Source: Lentzea sp. (GTDB taxonomy: Bacteria > Actinomycetota > Actinomycetes > Mycobacteriales > Pseudonocardiaceae). Taken from it: a DNA stretch of 10,968 bases. A model generated the notes under the pieces. That model was not told the DNA's origin. It searched no databases and worked only from the letters and a program-made list of their open reading frames with translations. The stretch is from positions 1 through 10,968 of the forward strand of contig JASLAV010000417.1 of NCBI GenBank assembly GCA_030146905.1, in the 5' to 3' direction. How positions within the stretch are numbered: the first letter of the stretch is position 1; each line of letters begins with the position of its first letter. Made by a program: the position numbers and the translations under genes. Of the stretch, positions 1 through 5,580 are shown piece by piece.

Positions 1-1224
1 CCCGATGGACTTCCAGAACCCCACGGGCACGCAGCGCGCGCGGTACACCGGTCCCCACAGGACGAACGGGAGCAGACCGAACGCGCCGTAGACGGTGAAC
101 AGGATCCAGGCGCCGTCGAAGAACCACGTCACCACTTCGGATGGCGACACCACGAACCGGTAGGCCATCAGCGCCATCGGGATCGGGTAGATCAGAGTGC
201 CGAGCAACTGCATCCACGGTTGCGCGAGGTAGTACATCATCTCGGCAGCACCGAGGGTCGTCAGGTGCTCGGAGTCCCAGATGCGCCGCAGGTACCGCAT
301 GCACTGCATGGTCCCCTGGCCCCAGCGGGTGCGTTGCGCGAGGAACCGCCGCAACGAGTACAGCGCTTCCTGGTTCACGTGCGTGTCCAGCGTGAACCCG
401 GTGTGCCAGCCGGCGGTCAGCAGGTGCACGCCGAGCTCGAAGTCCTCCAGCAGCGAACCGCGCCAGGGACTTCCCCCCGTCCCGGCGATGGAGTCCAAAG
501 CGGACAGACGGGTGAACTGGCCGTTGCCGCCCATGGAGATCGTGCCGGTCGCGCCGCGCGACATCTGGATCGCCGCGATGGCGGTGCGGAACTCCAGGTC
601 CTGCATCCGCACGAGCCCGGCGCCGAACGCGCGCCGCCACCGCGAGACCCCCGGCTGCCGCAGGCCGGCGTTGATCATCCGCACGTCCACCTGCACGGCG
701 CCGATGCGCGGGTTGCCGAAGAGGTGGGCCGCCGCGCACACCTCCAGGCAGTTCGGGGCGGGCCTGCCGTCCGCGTCCACCACGACGACGATCGCGCGGT
801 CGGTGTCCGCGCGCCGGCCCAGCCACAGCTTGAGCGTCCGGTAGGCGTCGTTCAGCGCGTTGCCCTTGCCGGTGCGGGCGTACGGGCGCTGGCGTTCCAC
901 GAGGTGGATCTGCGGGTCCTTGACACCCCCGTTGCGCTTGAGCGTCCGCACCACTCCGGCGGTGCGGTCGTCGGAGTCGTCGTCGATGACCCACACGTGC
1001 GCGATGGGGAACGTCCCCCGCAGGTACCGGATCGTGTCGCCGATGACGGCCTCCTCGTCGCGGCACGGCACGAAGAAGTGCCACTCCAACGTCTCCGGGT
1101 CACCGGTCGGAGCCGGTGTGCGCCGCAGGTACGGCACCACGATCACGAACACGTACGTCACGAAGGCGACGCTCATGGTGAGAGCGAGCGCCTGCGTGAA
1201 CCCGAGGACCAGTTCGAGGCTCAC
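1..1224 (-). CDS. Membrane-bound family 2 glycosyltransferase (partial, C-terminus beyond window)
   Basis: My translation of the minus strand from the GTG at 1224 gives 408 residues and then leaves the window still open. It begins with a membrane helix (about residues 10-32), followed by a GT-A domain. Visible motifs are VWVIDDDSDD (about 78-86, nucleotide-sugar site), VDADG (149-153, the DxD metal site), LLEDFELG (258-265, catalytic-base region) and QRTRWGQG (297-304, the QxxRW motif of processive enzymes). Two hydrophobic stretches follow (about 335-358 and 368-392). This order matches cellulose-synthase/hyaluronan-synthase-like GT2 proteins that polymerise sugars from UDP- or GDP-sugars at the cytoplasmic membrane. 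The GTG overlaps the exosortase stop (GTGA) with no clear ribosome site of its own, so it is probably translationally coupled. Sugar and product cannot be read from sequence. The nearby wecB suggests a HexNAc, but that is inference. Family call is firm; role is open. Confidence 0.93.
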   Translation of the reverse strand, partial: MSLELVLGFTQALALTMSVAFVTYVFVIVVPYLRRTPAPTGDPETLEWHFFVPCRDEEAVIGDTIRYLRGTFPIAHVWVIDDDSDDRTAGVVRTLKRNGGVKDPQIHLVERQRPYARTGKGNALNDAYRTLKLWLGRRADTDRAIVVVVDADGRPAPNCLEVCAAAHLFGNPRIGAVQVDVRMINAGLRQPGVSRWRRAFGAGLVRMQDLEFRTAIAAIQMSRGATGTISMGGNGQFTRLSALDSIAGTGGSPWRGSLLEDFELGVHLLTAGWHTGFTLDTHVNQEALYSLRRFLAQRTRWGQGTMQCMRYLRRIWDSEHLTTLGAAEMMYYLAQPWMQLLGTLIYPIPMALMAYRFVVSPSEVVTWFFDGAWILFTVYGAFGLLPFVLWGPVYRARCVPVGFWKSIG

Positions 1225-1739
1225 TTGCGCGTGGCCAGCCAGACGAACGCGACCAACGCCGCCGCGCCACCGAACACGCTGACCATCGAACCGAGCAGCG
1301 TGTGACCCCAGTGGTAGCCGGTGTCGACGCCCAGCCAGTTCACCAGCCCCACCAGCGTGAGCACGCGGAACTGGTTGACGACCACGACCGCGAGAGCCGC
1401 GATCCCCAGCGCGAACAGCACGCGCGACTGGATGCGCGGGCGCAGCGCGATCATCACCGCGCCGACCACGATCAGCGGCAGCACCAGGAACGCGGAGGTG
1501 CACTCCGGCGTCATCCGCAGTCCCAGCGGCGTGTCCGAGCCCAGTCCGAAGTAGACGGTCTGGCGGTCGGGTACCACGTGCACGCCGTAGGAGCTGACGA
1601 CGCGGAGGACGGCGCCGGACAGCGAGATCTCCGCGGTGCGGTACAGGCGGTGTGCGAACACGAGGCCCGCGGCAGTGGCGAGCAGGGCGACCACCGTCAC
1701 CCGGCTCGGGAATGCGGTGCGGCGCAGGGCAAGCGTCAC
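1221..1739 (-). CDS. Exosortase/archaeosortase family transpeptidase, short actinobacterial type
   Basis: This 172-residue multi-pass membrane protein has hydrophobic segments at about 13-30, 83-99, 107-122, 126-138 and 150-169. The three residues that define exosortases are present in order: Cys80 in PECTSAF, Arg125 in NQFRV and His146 in HWGHTLLG. Exosortases cut proteins bearing a C-terminal motif-helix-basic tail at the membrane and transfer them to another carrier. At 172 residues it is much shorter than proteobacterial EpsH-type enzymes, so it is a core-only form. I chose GTG 1739 because AAAGGA lies 7 nt upstream. The frame stays open upstream (GTG 1820 and beyond), but that stretch reads as low-complexity polar sequence and holds an inverted repeat. 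It is divergent from a protein with a sorting tail, its likely substrate, and is followed by an overlapping glycosyltransferase. It may belong to the class NCBI calls exosortase P, recalled and not verified. Confidence 0.86.
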   Translation of the reverse strand: MTLALRRTAFPSRVTVVALLATAAGLVFAHRLYRTAEISLSGAVLRVVSSYGVHVVPDRQTVYFGLGSDTPLGLRMTPECTSAFLVLPLIVVGAVMIALRPRIQSRVLFALGIAALAVVVVNQFRVLTLVGLVNWLGVDTGYHWGHTLLGSMVSVFGGAAALVAFVWLATRK

Positions 1740-1783
1740 CCGAGGATCCTTTCCACCGATGAGGGAGCGCCCAGATGGGCTAT

Positions 1784-1813
1784 CTGACGTTCCATCGGTA
1801 GACGGAACGTCAG
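1784..1813. repeat. Perfect 10-bp inverted repeat upstream of the exosortase gene
   Basis: CTGACGTTCC at 1784-1793 is repeated as its exact reverse complement at 1804-1813, with a 10-nt spacer. It lies 45-74 nt upstream of the exosortase start chosen here. It could be a dyad operator for a dimeric regulator or a hairpin in the exosortase leader RNA. No T-tract follows on either strand, so an ordinary terminator is less likely. Confidence 0.7.
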
Positions 1814-1946
1814 TCCTCACCCCCGGATCGGGTGACGTCGTGACCGGAAATTGATCAAAAAACCCACCATGCGTGGCACCGATTGGGCGAGTCGAGTGGT
1901 CGTGTCCCCCGATACGGGGAGTAACCCTCAGTTCCCCCGAAAGAAA

Positions 1947-1997
1947 GCCGATGCCGGTAATTGCCCCCGGAAAGCGTGAAACCACATCGGTATCGGC
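1947..1997 (+). repeat. Inverted repeat / stem in the leader of the surface-protein gene
   Basis: GCCGATGCCG (1947-1956) pairs with CGGTATCGGC (1988-1997) over 10 positions with a single G-T wobble. Two more weak pairs are possible on the inside. The loop is about 30 nt. It lies 37 nt upstream of the ATG at 2035, so it would be in the 5' leader if transcription starts further left. Confidence 0.5.
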
Positions 1998-2034
1998 GTG
2001 CCCTGGGGCCGGAGGAATCAAGGGAAGGAGTTTC

Positions 2035-2799
2035 ATGCGTGTCCGAATGACGGGACTGGCTGGAGTCATCGCGATTGCCGCACTCCTGGTCGGTGCCGCA
2101 CCTGCTTCGGCCGCTCCGGGGGACGCCTCGGCCTACGGTGCGAGGCTCCACGTGACGCTGCTCGGCAGCCCCGCTGTCACCGCGGAGCCGTTCGCCGCCG
2201 CCGACGCGAACGGGAAGACGCAGAACACGTTCGCCGGCGTCGACCTCACCGGGATCCTGAAGACCGGTGTCGTCAACGCCTCCGCGTCGCGTGACGAGAA
2301 GTCCGGCGGCGTGCACTCGCGGGCGAGCACCGCGGACGTCCGGGTCGACCTGCTGTCCAAGGTCACCGGCAAGATCTCCGCCACCCTCGTGGAGGCGGAG
2401 TGCTCGGCGACCCAGAAGGGGCTCACCGGCAAGTCGAAGCTCGCCGGCGTCAACCTCGGCAAGCTCGGCCAGGTCGACACCGACCCTGCGCCGAACACCA
2501 AGCTCGACGTGCAGCTCGCCGGCGTCAAGATCGCCGAGGTCGTCCTCAACGAGCAGGTCAGGAACAACGACGGCAGCCTCACCGTGAACGCCGTCCACAT
2601 CAGGCTGCTGCAGGGCGTGCTCGGCTCCATCGGCACCGGTGACGTGATCATCTCGTCCGCCACCTGCGGTCCCGCCGGCCTGCCCATCCCGATGGCGTCG
2701 GGGGCGGGCCTGTGGATCGGCCTCGGCCTGCTCGGTGTCGTCGCCGCTCCTGTCGCGTTCGTGGCGCTGCGCCGTCGCGCGTCGCTCGCCGCGGCCTGA
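2035..2799 (+). CDS. Secreted choice-of-anchor P-like surface protein with C-terminal sorting tail
   Basis: The 254-residue product begins with a classic signal peptide (MRVRM, hydrophobic 7-21, cleavage near APASA at 22-26). The mature part is beta-rich, with only two cysteines (Cys123, Cys211) that probably pair. The C-terminus has three parts: a GLPIPM motif (215-220), a membrane helix (about 224-244) and a basic RRR (246-248). This matches the design of exosortase or sortase signals; there is no LPXTG, but PIP resembles the proline-containing motifs of exosortase targets. Repeating 'choice-of-anchor' families carry different anchors in different species, and the body resembles choice-of-anchor P proteins as I remember them. 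ATG 2035 is chosen because AAGGAG sits 4 nt upstream and the signal peptide starts there; the frame is open further upstream to 1873. The exosortase is divergent next door. Function beyond a cell-surface protein is unknown. Confidence 0.82.
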   Translation: MRVRMTGLAGVIAIAALLVGAAPASAAPGDASAYGARLHVTLLGSPAVTAEPFAAADANGKTQNTFAGVDLTGILKTGVVNASASRDEKSGGVHSRASTADVRVDLLSKVTGKISATLVEAECSATQKGLTGKSKLAGVNLGKLGQVDTDPAPNTKLDVQLAGVKIAEVVLNEQVRNNDGSLTVNAVHIRLLQGVLGSIGTGDVIISSATCGPAGLPIPMASGAGLWIGLGLLGVVAAPVAFVALRRRASLAAA

Positions 2800-2815
2800 T
2801 CGAGGAGAGCGGCAG

Positions 2816-3019
2816 ATGTACAAGGTCCCCGGTACCGGCATCGGTGTCGGCACGGGCGTGGGTGCCCTCGCGGTCACCGGCGCGGACGTGACGTGGTGGA
2901 TCGCCGCGGGAATCGTGCTCCTGGTCGCGGGCGCGTTCCTCGCGCACTCGGCGCGGAGGAGGCGCGGCCTACGGACGGCGCCGGTCCCCGCCAGGCACAG
3001 ACCGGATCGCACCGGCTGA
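2816..3019 (+). CDS. LAVTG mini-protein (67 aa), sorting-signal-like membrane peptide
   Basis: The ATG at 2816 follows the previous gene by 16 nt and has GAGGAG about 7-10 nt upstream, so the two are likely one operon. The product is a short Gly/Val-rich N-terminus (residues 5-17), then LAVTG (18-22), a membrane helix (about 26-43) and RRRR (47-50). LAXTG-helix-arginines is the signal recognised by actinobacterial class E sortases. Two things are odd: there is no signal peptide before it, and a 17-residue polar tail (51-67, several Arg and Pro) follows the arginine cluster, where true sorting signals usually end. It may be a single-pass membrane peptide that only resembles a signal, a remnant of a longer anchored protein, or a genuine small substrate. 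No sortase gene lies in this window. The gene is likely real; the role is unknown. Confidence 0.7.
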   Translation: MYKVPGTGIGVGTGVGALAVTGADVTWWIAAGIVLLVAGAFLAHSARRRRGLRTAPVPARHRPDRTG

Positions 3020-3023
3020 CACC

Positions 3024-3059
3024 GGTCCGCCTGGGAACGCCCCCGCTCCCAGGCGGACC
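3024..3059 (+). terminator. Strong 13-bp hairpin, probable terminator or operon attenuator
   Basis: GGTCCGCCTGGGA (3024-3036) is followed by a 10-nt loop and its exact complement TCCCAGGCGGACC (3047-3059). It starts 4 nt after the stop of the LAVTG mini-protein and ends 28 nt before the wecB start. No T-tract follows, as is common in actinomycetes. It may end the surface-protein transcript, or lower expression of wecB relative to the two upstream genes. Confidence 0.75.
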
Positions 3060-3087
3060 TCCCCGAGCACGCAAGGAGAGGACAACG

Positions 3088-4260
3088 GTGAGCAAAGAGG
3101 TTCTGCTGGTGGCCGGCACGAGGCCGGAAGCCGTGAAGATCGCCCCGGTCGCCATCGCGTTGCGGGGGCACCCCGGCCTCCGCCCCACGATCGTCCACAG
3201 CGGACAGCACGCCGGGATGGTCGAGCAGGCGCTGGCCGCCTTCGACCTGGCTCCGGACCTGCGGCTGGACGTGCCCCGCGACACCGGTGCGCAGGCCGAG
3301 CTGGTCTCCCGGCTGCTGCCCGAGTTCGACGCCGTGCTGGCCGACCGCCACCCCGCGGTCACGCTCGTGCAGGGCGACACCACGACGTCACTGGCCGCGG
3401 CGCTCGCCTCGTACTGGCGCGGCATCCCCGTGGCCCACCTCGAAGCCGGTCTGCGGACCGGTGACCTGTACGGCCCGTTCCCCGAGGAGGGGAACCGGCA
3501 GATGATCTCCCGCATCACCTCGCTGCACCTCGCGCCGACGGACGACGCCGCGAACGCCCTGACCGGTGAGTCCCTGCCGGACAGCCACATCGTCGTCACC
3601 GGCAACACCGTCGTGGACGCCGTGCAGCGCGTCGCGTCCGCCGACCTGCCCGCGTCCAGCCAGGACGTCGTCGCGCTCGAACGCCGCCTGGACGCCACCG
3701 GCGGCAGGCTCATGCTCGTCACCGTGCACCGCCGTGAGTCGTGGGGCCGCCCGCTCATGCGCGTGCTGAACGCCGTGCGCGCCATCGCCGACCGCCACCC
3801 CGACCTGCACGTCCTGGTCCCCGCGCACCCGAACCCCGGTGTGCGCGAACAGGTCGTGTCGTCACTGGCCGACCACGAGCGCGTGGTCGTCACCGACCCG
3901 CTGGACTACCCGGACCTGGTGCGCGTGCTGCGGCGGTCGGCACTGGTGCTCACCGACTCCGGCGGCATCCAGGAGGAGGCGCCGACGTTCGGCGTGCCGG
4001 TGCTGGTGCTGCGGGAGACCACCGAACGCATGCTCGCCGTCGACGCCGGGTGCGCCTGGCTCGTCGGCACGGACACCACCCGCATCCTCGCCGAGGCGGG
4101 ATGGGTGCTCGGCTCCCGGCTGCGGCTTCCGCTGGGGCGCAACCCGTTCGGCGACGGGCGTGCCGCCGTCCGGGTCTGCTCCGCGCTGGAGAGGCTGGCA
4201 GGCCTGCCGACCGCTCTGCCGCGCCGGGAGCCGTTCGCCACCCTGGTGGGAGTTCGATGA
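3088..4260 (+). CDS. wecB: UDP-N-acetylglucosamine 2-epimerase, non-hydrolysing
   Basis: This 390-residue cytoplasmic enzyme interconverts UDP-GlcNAc and UDP-ManNAc, the precursor for ManNAc-containing surface glycans and linkage units. It has the full family signature: GTRPEAVKIAPV at 10-21, QGDTTTS at 95-101, HLEAGLR at 117-123, FPEEGNRQ at 131-138, TVHRRESWG at 212-220, HPNPGVR at 247-253 and LTDSGGIQEEAPTFG at 288-302. By alignment by eye with the E. coli enzyme, the key residues are Asp97, Glu119, Glu133 and His214, all present. Length is normal for the family. GTG 3088 is chosen because AAGGAGAGG lies just upstream and the conserved N-terminal beta strand begins there; the frame is open to 2893 but that overlaps the mini-protein and the hairpin. 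Its place in an exosortase/glycosyltransferase locus suggests it feeds a surface glycan. Confidence 0.94.
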   Translation: MSKEVLLVAGTRPEAVKIAPVAIALRGHPGLRPTIVHSGQHAGMVEQALAAFDLAPDLRLDVPRDTGAQAELVSRLLPEFDAVLADRHPAVTLVQGDTTTSLAAALASYWRGIPVAHLEAGLRTGDLYGPFPEEGNRQMISRITSLHLAPTDDAANALTGESLPDSHIVVTGNTVVDAVQRVASADLPASSQDVVALERRLDATGGRLMLVTVHRRESWGRPLMRVLNAVRAIADRHPDLHVLVPAHPNPGVREQVVSSLADHERVVVTDPLDYPDLVRVLRRSALVLTDSGGIQEEAPTFGVPVLVLRETTERMLAVDAGCAWLVGTDTTRILAEAGWVLGSRLRLPLGRNPFGDGRAAVRVCSALERLAGLPTALPRREPFATLVGVR

Positions 4261-4304
4261 AAGTCACTCGATCGTGTAATCGCGATTTCTCAAACGGGTG
4301 ATAA

Positions 4305-4334
4305 GGAACGCGGCCCTTTCCTGGCCGCCATTCC
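4305..4334 (+). terminator. Hairpin after wecB, possible terminator
   Basis: GCGGCC (4310-4315) and GGCCGC (4323-4328) form a perfect 6-bp stem around a 7-nt loop. GGAA (4305-4308) and TTCC (4331-4334) can extend it across a small bulge. It lies 45 nt after the wecB stop and 52 nt before the next start. There is no T-tract. The 126-bp spacer 4261-4386 is otherwise less GC-rich than its surroundings and may hold a promoter for the following gene, but I see no convincing one. Confidence 0.45.
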
Positions 4335-4386
4335 GCACAACCATCATCAGGTGGTGGGAATTCAAGCCATAGGGGAGAGGGCACCA

Positions 4387-5043
4387 GTGAGCAAGAGCCT
4401 GATCGCCGGGGCGGTGGTCGCGCTGACGTTCGCGACAGCGACCCCCGCACTCGCGGCCAATCCACCCGGCACCGCGTCCGCGGGATCCGCGGACTTCGCG
4501 AAGGCGTCCCAGACCTTCAAGGTCGAGCCGCTCGCGGTGTGCAACGTGAACCCGGACGCGGCGGGCACGGTCACCGGGTCCAGCCCCGCCGTGAGCAGGA
4601 CGGGGCTCAAGATCGGTGAGACGAGCTCGTCCTGCACCACCGAGGTCGTGAACCCCGACGAGTTCCTGACGAAGACCAGGTCCGTCGCCAGGGGCACCGC
4701 CTTCGAGCTGTCCGCGCTCACCGGGCAGAAGGGGCCCCGGCTCAAGATCGCCGAGTGGATGGTCGCCTGCGACGCCGACGACAAGGGCACGCAGGCGGGC
4801 TGGGAGCTCAAGGGCCTGTCGGGCTGGGCAGGGCTGCCGGAGCAGATCCCTGCCGGGTACGTGCACGACATCAAGGCGAGCAACGGAACCGTTCTCGCCA
4901 AGGCCAAGTTCACCGACACGGTGTTGCCGGAGCCGAACGACGGCGGTCTCGCCATGACCCTGCTGAGGATCACGTTCGAGCCGCCGTCCGGCTACACGGG
5001 CAGCATCACCATCGGCTCGGTCGCCTGCGCGCCGACGCCTTAG
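4387..5043 (+). CDS. Secreted four-cysteine protein, choice-of-anchor P-like without anchor
   Basis: The 218-residue product has a clear signal peptide (hydrophobic 5-19, cleavage near PALA at 20-23) and four cysteines (52, 83, 128, 214), suggesting two disulfides in an exported protein. Its last part (about 163-216) resembles the same region of the surface protein at 2035: both have an NDG-[GS]-L step, a hydrophobic strand ending in R-I or I-R, and a TG-x-I/V-x-I strand followed by a cysteine, then Pro. Unlike that protein it ends right after this cysteine (ACAPTP), with no helix or basic tail, so it should be released or held by a partner. GTG 4387 is chosen for the GGGGAGAGG site 6 nt upstream and the signal peptide; the frame is open from 4351. 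Its stop codon overlaps the convergent pncA stop. Function unknown. Confidence 0.75.
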   Translation: MSKSLIAGAVVALTFATATPALAANPPGTASAGSADFAKASQTFKVEPLAVCNVNPDAAGTVTGSSPAVSRTGLKIGETSSSCTTEVVNPDEFLTKTRSVARGTAFELSALTGQKGPRLKIAEWMVACDADDKGTQAGWELKGLSGWAGLPEQIPAGYVHDIKASNGTVLAKAKFTDTVLPEPNDGGLAMTLLRITFEPPSGYTGSITIGSVACAPTP

Positions 5044-5579
5044 GCGACAACGACACCCGCGGCGACCAGTTCGTCCACGGCGGCGTCGCGGGTCGTCGTG
5101 GCGACGGCCGCCGTGAGGTCGACGAGCACCCTCGTGCGGAAGCCCTGCCGGTGCGCGTCGAGGGCCGTGGCGCGCACGCAGTGGTCGGTCGCGATGCCCA
5201 CGACGTCCACCTCGGTCACACCCTTGCCCGTCAGCCACCCCGCGAGGTCGTTCTCCGCCTCGAAACCCGAGTAGGCGGCGGCGTACCGGCCCTTCGAGAA
5301 GACCTGCTCGATGCCCGACACGTCGAGCTCCGGGTGGAACGACGCACCGGGCGATCCCGCCACGCAGTGCACCGGCCACGAGTCGATGAAGTCCGGCGTC
5401 AGCGAGAAGTGCGGGCCGGGGTCGACGTGGTAGTCCCGCGTCGCCACCACGTGGTCGTACGACGACGCGGCGATGTGCTGCGAGATGGCCGCCGCGACGG
5501 CGGCACCACCGGCGACGGCCAGGGAACCACCTTCGCAGAAGTCGTTCTGAACGTCGACGACGATCAGCGCCTTGGTCAT
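5040..5579 (-). CDS. pncA: Nicotinamidase (isochorismatase-fold amidohydrolase)
   Basis: The 179-residue enzyme hydrolyses nicotinamide to nicotinate and ammonia in the cytoplasm, the first step of NAD salvage. The catalytic triad is visible as Asp9 (VVDVQNDF), Lys96 (FSKGRY) and Cys134 (TDHCVRAT). The metal site is Asp49, His51, His57 and His71 (RDYHVDPGPHF and PVHCVAG). The spacing agrees closely with M. tuberculosis PncA, the enzyme that activates pyrazinamide, so this protein probably does the same to that compound. ATG 5579 has GGAGGG 5 nt upstream. It starts 1 nt after the pncB stop, so the two are co-transcribed and likely coupled. The 3' end overlaps the convergent secreted-protein gene by 4 bp. 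Confidence 0.95.
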   Translation of the reverse strand: MTKALIVVDVQNDFCEGGSLAVAGGAAVAAAISQHIAASSYDHVVATRDYHVDPGPHFSLTPDFIDSWPVHCVAGSPGASFHPELDVSGIEQVFSKGRYAAAYSGFEAENDLAGWLTGKGVTEVDVVGIATDHCVRATALDAHRQGFRTRVLVDLTAAVATTTRDAAVDELVAAGVVVA

Positions 5580-5580
5580 G

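Larger units (their letters stand above)
1740..2034. promoter_or_regulatory. Divergent intergenic region between exosortase and its likely substrate
   Basis: These 295 bp separate two divergent starts and should hold both promoters, though I see no convincing -35/-10 pair. An A/T-rich patch, unusual here, lies at about 1845-1862. Right of it is a dense set of possible RNA structures on the plus strand. CCCCG at 1907-1911 pairs with CGGGG at 1915-1919. That same CGGGG could instead pair with CCCCCG at 1934-1939. A 10-bp stem with one G-T pair joins 1947-1956 to 1988-1997. The run ends with AAGGGAAGGAG, a strong ribosome site 4 nt before the ATG at 2035. No known riboswitch consensus was recognised. 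Confidence 0.5.

Noticed and set aside
220..1305. Long plus-strand open frame opposite the glycosyltransferase
   Set aside because: The minus strand carries complete GT2 motifs in order; the plus-strand frame is a composition shadow.
1850..1881. Minus-strand CCAC/GTGG pair followed by TTTTTT as a possible intrinsic terminator
   Set aside because: The stem is only 4 bp and lies upstream of the exosortase, with no gene ending there to terminate.
1740..2069. N-terminal extension of the exosortase frame up to 2069
   Set aside because: It would cross the divergent gene's start and leader, contains an inverted repeat, and encodes polar low-complexity sequence unlike the family N-terminus.
1855..3351. 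Long minus-strand open frame of 498 codons opposite the surface-protein genes
   Set aside because: Arg/Gly/Asp-rich composition typical of antisense frames in high-GC DNA; the plus-strand genes have signal peptides, ribosome sites and family motifs.
4257..4301. Short frame starting ATGA on the wecB stop (14 codons, MKVTRSCNRDFSNG)
   Set aside because: No ribosome site or family resemblance, and it runs into the hairpin region; chance overlap is more likely than a gene.
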